Below, one piece after another: positions 61,838 to 64,000 of a stretch of DNA of 64,000 nucleotides. The notes under the pieces are model-generated. The model saw nothing but the letters and a program-made list of their open reading frames with translations, was not told the origin of the DNA and did no database searches. Positions within the stretch are counted from its first letter, which is position 1; each line of letters begins with the position of its first letter. The stretch covers positions 1,302,001 to 1,366,000 of the forward strand of contig OZ252103.1 in the NCBI GenBank assembly GCA_965248395.1. The letters run 5' to 3'. This stretch comes from JAAXHH01 sp965248395. Lineage in GTDB: Bacteria > JAAXHH01. A program made the translations under genes and the position numbers.

Positions 61838-63115
61838 TCATCCGGCCGAATCCATCCCTTCCTCCATGGCCTCCACGAAGCGATGGATATCCGAGAACGT
61901 ATTGTACAGCGGTACTGGCGCGACGCGTATCACGTCGGGTTCCCGCCAGTCGCATTGAATGCCGTTCTCCGAAAGGTGCCTGTGTACGCGGTGTCCTTCC
62001 GGTCCCGTCCTGAGGGAAAGCTGGCATCCCCGCTGCTCAGGGTCCACGGGCGAGATGATGGACAGATCATCTGGGAAACGAGTCCTGAGCAGGTGTACCA
62101 GGTACCCGGTCAACCGTTTGCTTTTCGCACGCAGCCGGTCCATGCCCGCCTCGTCGAACAGTTCCAGCGACGCGCGCAGGGCCGCCAGCGGGAGGATGGG
62201 CGGATTGCTGAGCTGCCACCCTTCCGCGCCCGGGATCGCCTCGAAACCGGACGGCATCCGGAACCGGGTGGACTTGTCGTGTCCCCACCATCCCGCAAAC
62301 CGGGGCAGATCGTCTCTTCGGCCGTGCCTTTCGTGGACGAAGCACCCGCCGACGCAACCGGGTCCACCGTTCAGGTACTTGTAGGAACACCACACGGCGA
62401 AGTCGACGTTCCAGTCGTGCAGACGAAGAACCACGTTGCCCATGGCGTGGGCGAGGTCGAATCCCACCACGCACCCCTGCCGATGGCCCGCCCCGGCGAT
62501 CCGTTCCATGTCAAAAGCCTGCCCGGTCAGGTAGTTCACCCCGCCCAGGATAACCAGGGCAATGGTTTCGCCCTCTTGCTCGAGCAGATCCTCGATATCC
62601 TCGGTACGGATGGTGTCTTCTCCTTTCCGCGGCTGAAGTTCGATCACGCTTTCGCCGGGATCATAGCCGTGCCAGGCCGCCTGGGAAGCGACGGCGTACT
62701 GGTCGGAAGGGAAGGCAGAGCCTTCGATCAGGATCCGGTTTCTCTCCGGCGTGGGACGGTAGAAGGAGACCATCATCAGGTGCAGGTTCACCGTGAGGGT
62801 GTTCATGGCCACGACTTCGACGGGCAGGGCGCCCGCGAGACGGGCCAACGGGTCCGTCAACGCTTCGTGGTAGGGCATCCACGGGGTATCGCCCTCGAAA
62901 TGGCCTTCGACTCCCAGCATGCGCCAGTCATCGAGTTCACGGTCCACGTAGTCCCGGGCGGACTTCGGCTGGAGACCCAGCGAATGGCCGACGAGATAGA
63001 CGGTTTCTTCCCCGCTGTCGCTTATGGGTATGTGAAAGCGGTTTCGATACGCCGTAAGTTCGTCTTCGGCGTCCATCTCGGCGGCGTCCAATCGGTGATC
63101 GAGTCGAGTATCCAT
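61838..63115 (-). CDS. kynU: Kynureninase
   Basis: A 425-residue PLP enzyme splitting (3-hydroxy)kynurenine into alanine and (3-hydroxy)anthranilate. VYLVGHSLGLQPKSARDYV at the N-terminus, VVAMNTLTVNLHLMM, FDLAHAMGNV, the PLP-Lys in WCSYKYLNGGPGCVGGCFVHE, and FAGWWGHDKSTRFRM. It is 22 bp upstream of kmo in the same operon. Confidence 0.97.
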   Translation of the reverse strand: MDTRLDHRLDAAEMDAEDELTAYRNRFHIPISDSGEETVYLVGHSLGLQPKSARDYVDRELDDWRMLGVEGHFEGDTPWMPYHEALTDPLARLAGALPVEVVAMNTLTVNLHLMMVSFYRPTPERNRILIEGSAFPSDQYAVASQAAWHGYDPGESVIELQPRKGEDTIRTEDIEDLLEQEGETIALVILGGVNYLTGQAFDMERIAGAGHRQGCVVGFDLAHAMGNVVLRLHDWNVDFAVWCSYKYLNGGPGCVGGCFVHERHGRRDDLPRFAGWWGHDKSTRFRMPSGFEAIPGAEGWQLSNPPILPLAALRASLELFDEAGMDRLRAKSKRLTGYLVHLLRTRFPDDLSIISPVDPEQRGCQLSLRTGPEGHRVHRHLSENGIQCDWREPDVIRVAPVPLYNTFSDIHRFVEAMEEGMDSAG

Positions 63116-63146
63116 GGGGCGAAACGGTCCCGTTTCCAGTGGAGCC

Positions 63147-64000
63147 CTAACTTTCGGCGGAATTGCTTTCCGCGTCTGATTTGACGCTTTCGTCCAGTGT
63201 CGCGTCGCCGGTCCCTTCGAAAAACATGTCTGTTGCCAGGTCCAGCCAGTCGAGGGCGGAGCGGTACAGCAACCGGGACTTGACGTCCATGTCCAGGTGT
63301 TTCATGGATTCGATCATCCTGCCGGGCACCGCTTCGCCCAGGGGAAAGGGGTAGTCCGATCCCAGGGCGATGTGGTCCGCGCCTATCAGGTGGATGAGGT
63401 AGTCCAGTATGCGGCTGTCGTGGACGAGGGAATCCAGGTAAAACCTGCCCAGGTAGGCGCTGGGCTTAACGTCGTTGTCCACCGCGCACAGGTCGGGACG
63501 GATCTCGAAACCATAGTCGATACGCCCGATGGTCGCCGGAAAGGAACCCCCGCCGTGGGCAAAGGCCACGCGCAGCGACGGCAGGCGCTCGAAAACGCCC
63601 CCGAAGATCATCGAACAGATCGCCCGGGAGGTCTCGGCGGGCATGCCCACCAGCCAGGGCAGCCAGTACTTTTCCATGGTCTCCTGCCCCATGATGTCCC
63701 AGGGATGAATGAAGACTGCCGCGCCCAGTTCCGCCGCCGCTTCGAACACCGGAAAAAGGTGGGGCTCGCTCAGGTTGTTCCCGTTGATGTGGGTCCCGAT
63801 TTCTATGCCTGCCAGACCCAGTTCCCGGACGCACCGCTCCATCTCCCGGATGGCCAGGTCGGGTGCCTGCATCGGCACCGTTCCCAGGCCGATGAACCGC
63901 CGGGGCCAGGTGCGGACCACATCGGCGATGTGGTCGTTGAGCATGCGAGACAGATCCAGCGCGTCCTCCGGCTGTGCCCAGTAGCTGAACATGACCGGGA
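63147..64000 (-). CDS. nbaD: Aminocarboxymuconate-semialdehyde decarboxylase, 5' end beyond window
   Basis: The frame is open to the right edge (P-V-M-F-S-Y-W-A at the border, the conserved SxxPVMFSYWA segment, so about 100 or fewer N-terminal residues are missing). An amidohydrolase-family TIM barrel: GIEIGTHINGNNL, FIHPWDIMG, VAFAHGGGSFPATIGRIDYG and GSDYPFPLGE (Asp metal ligand). It decarboxylates ACMS to 2-aminomuconate semialdehyde, steering the pathway away from quinolinate/NAD synthesis. kynU starts 31 bp after it. Confidence 0.94.
   Translation of the reverse strand, partial: PVMFSYWAQPEDALDLSRMLNDHIADVVRTWPRRFIGLGTVPMQAPDLAIREMERCVRELGLAGIEIGTHINGNNLSEPHLFPVFEAAAELGAAVFIHPWDIMGQETMEKYWLPWLVGMPAETSRAICSMIFGGVFERLPSLRVAFAHGGGSFPATIGRIDYGFEIRPDLCAVDNDVKPSAYLGRFYLDSLVHDSRILDYLIHLIGADHIALGSDYPFPLGEAVPGRMIESMKHLDMDVKSRLLYRSALDWLDLATDMFFEGTGDATLDESVKSDAESNSAES

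Overview
The window is high-GC, gene-dense bacterial DNA from a Gram-negative organism. It has two TonB-linked or porin-like outer-membrane proteins, an RND tripartite efflux system, lipoproteins and D-Ala-D-Ala ligase. A secreted beta-helix protein carries a C-terminal tail of the type IX secretion kind (PNPF...YNLLGQ...GVYFYR), which points to the FCB superphylum. Together with IlvD/Edd sugar-acid dehydratase, phytanoyl-CoA dioxygenase and sugar-phosphate-isomerase genes this resembles uncultured Latescibacterota/Gemmatimonadota-type genomes. That placement is inference; no rRNA gene is present.

Layout. 1-2 kb: a sulfotransferase running off the left edge, then an intact IS5-family element with a TATA target duplication. 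2-5.4 kb: two tandem, AT-richer lipoproteins with plant-type leucine-rich repeats. 5.4-7.7 kb: surE, a small membrane gene, a double-PspC protein and a DUF6249-like protein. 7.9-14.3 kb: ECF sigma/anti-sigma, lepA, lepB, hemW, ddl. 14.4-15.2 kb: tRNA-Gly(CCC) with a clear promoter, and a TPR protein. 15.3-18.5 kb: sugar-acid dehydratase, PhyH-type dioxygenase and TIM-barrel isomerase operon. 18.5-23.8 kb: DUF2953 and GerW/YtfJ pair, msrA, and a 1164-residue endonuclease Q-UvrD helicase fusion. 24-30 kb: RND efflux operon. 30.3-33.8 kb: PAPS synthesis (cysC, cysD, cysNC). 33.9-37.8 kb: a four-gene iron operon, every junction an ATGA overlap: DtxR-type regulator, membrane-anchored DtxR-FeoA fusion, FeoB G-protein with a collagen-like N-terminus, and separate FeoB permease. 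38.2-41 kb: receiver protein, PolX/PHP protein, nth. 41.2-54.6 kb: a phosphate-responsive region: phoB-phoR-like pair, two small membrane paralogues, ppk, two candidate Pho-box promoters, TonB receptor, secreted beta-helix protein, a decayed pstA end, pstB, phoU. 54.5-57.6 kb: dusB, a cupin protein, an outer-membrane barrel protein, a small orphan gene. 57.9-64 kb: a kynurenine catabolic operon (ACMSD partial, kynU, kmo, aminomuconate-semialdehyde dehydrogenase-like, RidA-type deaminase, 3-hydroxyanthranilate dioxygenase).

How genes work together. The best candidate for something undescribed is the phosphate region. Two promoters upstream of the TonB receptor share the same geometry: TGTCA-type half-sites on an 11-bp grid, ending 10 bp before a -10 hexamer. 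Behind them the normal Pst transporter is reduced to pstB-phoU plus a frameshifted C-terminal scrap of pstA. The FeoB/DtxR operon and the EndoQ-helicase fusion are the next most unusual. No CRISPR array, prophage or rRNA operon was seen.
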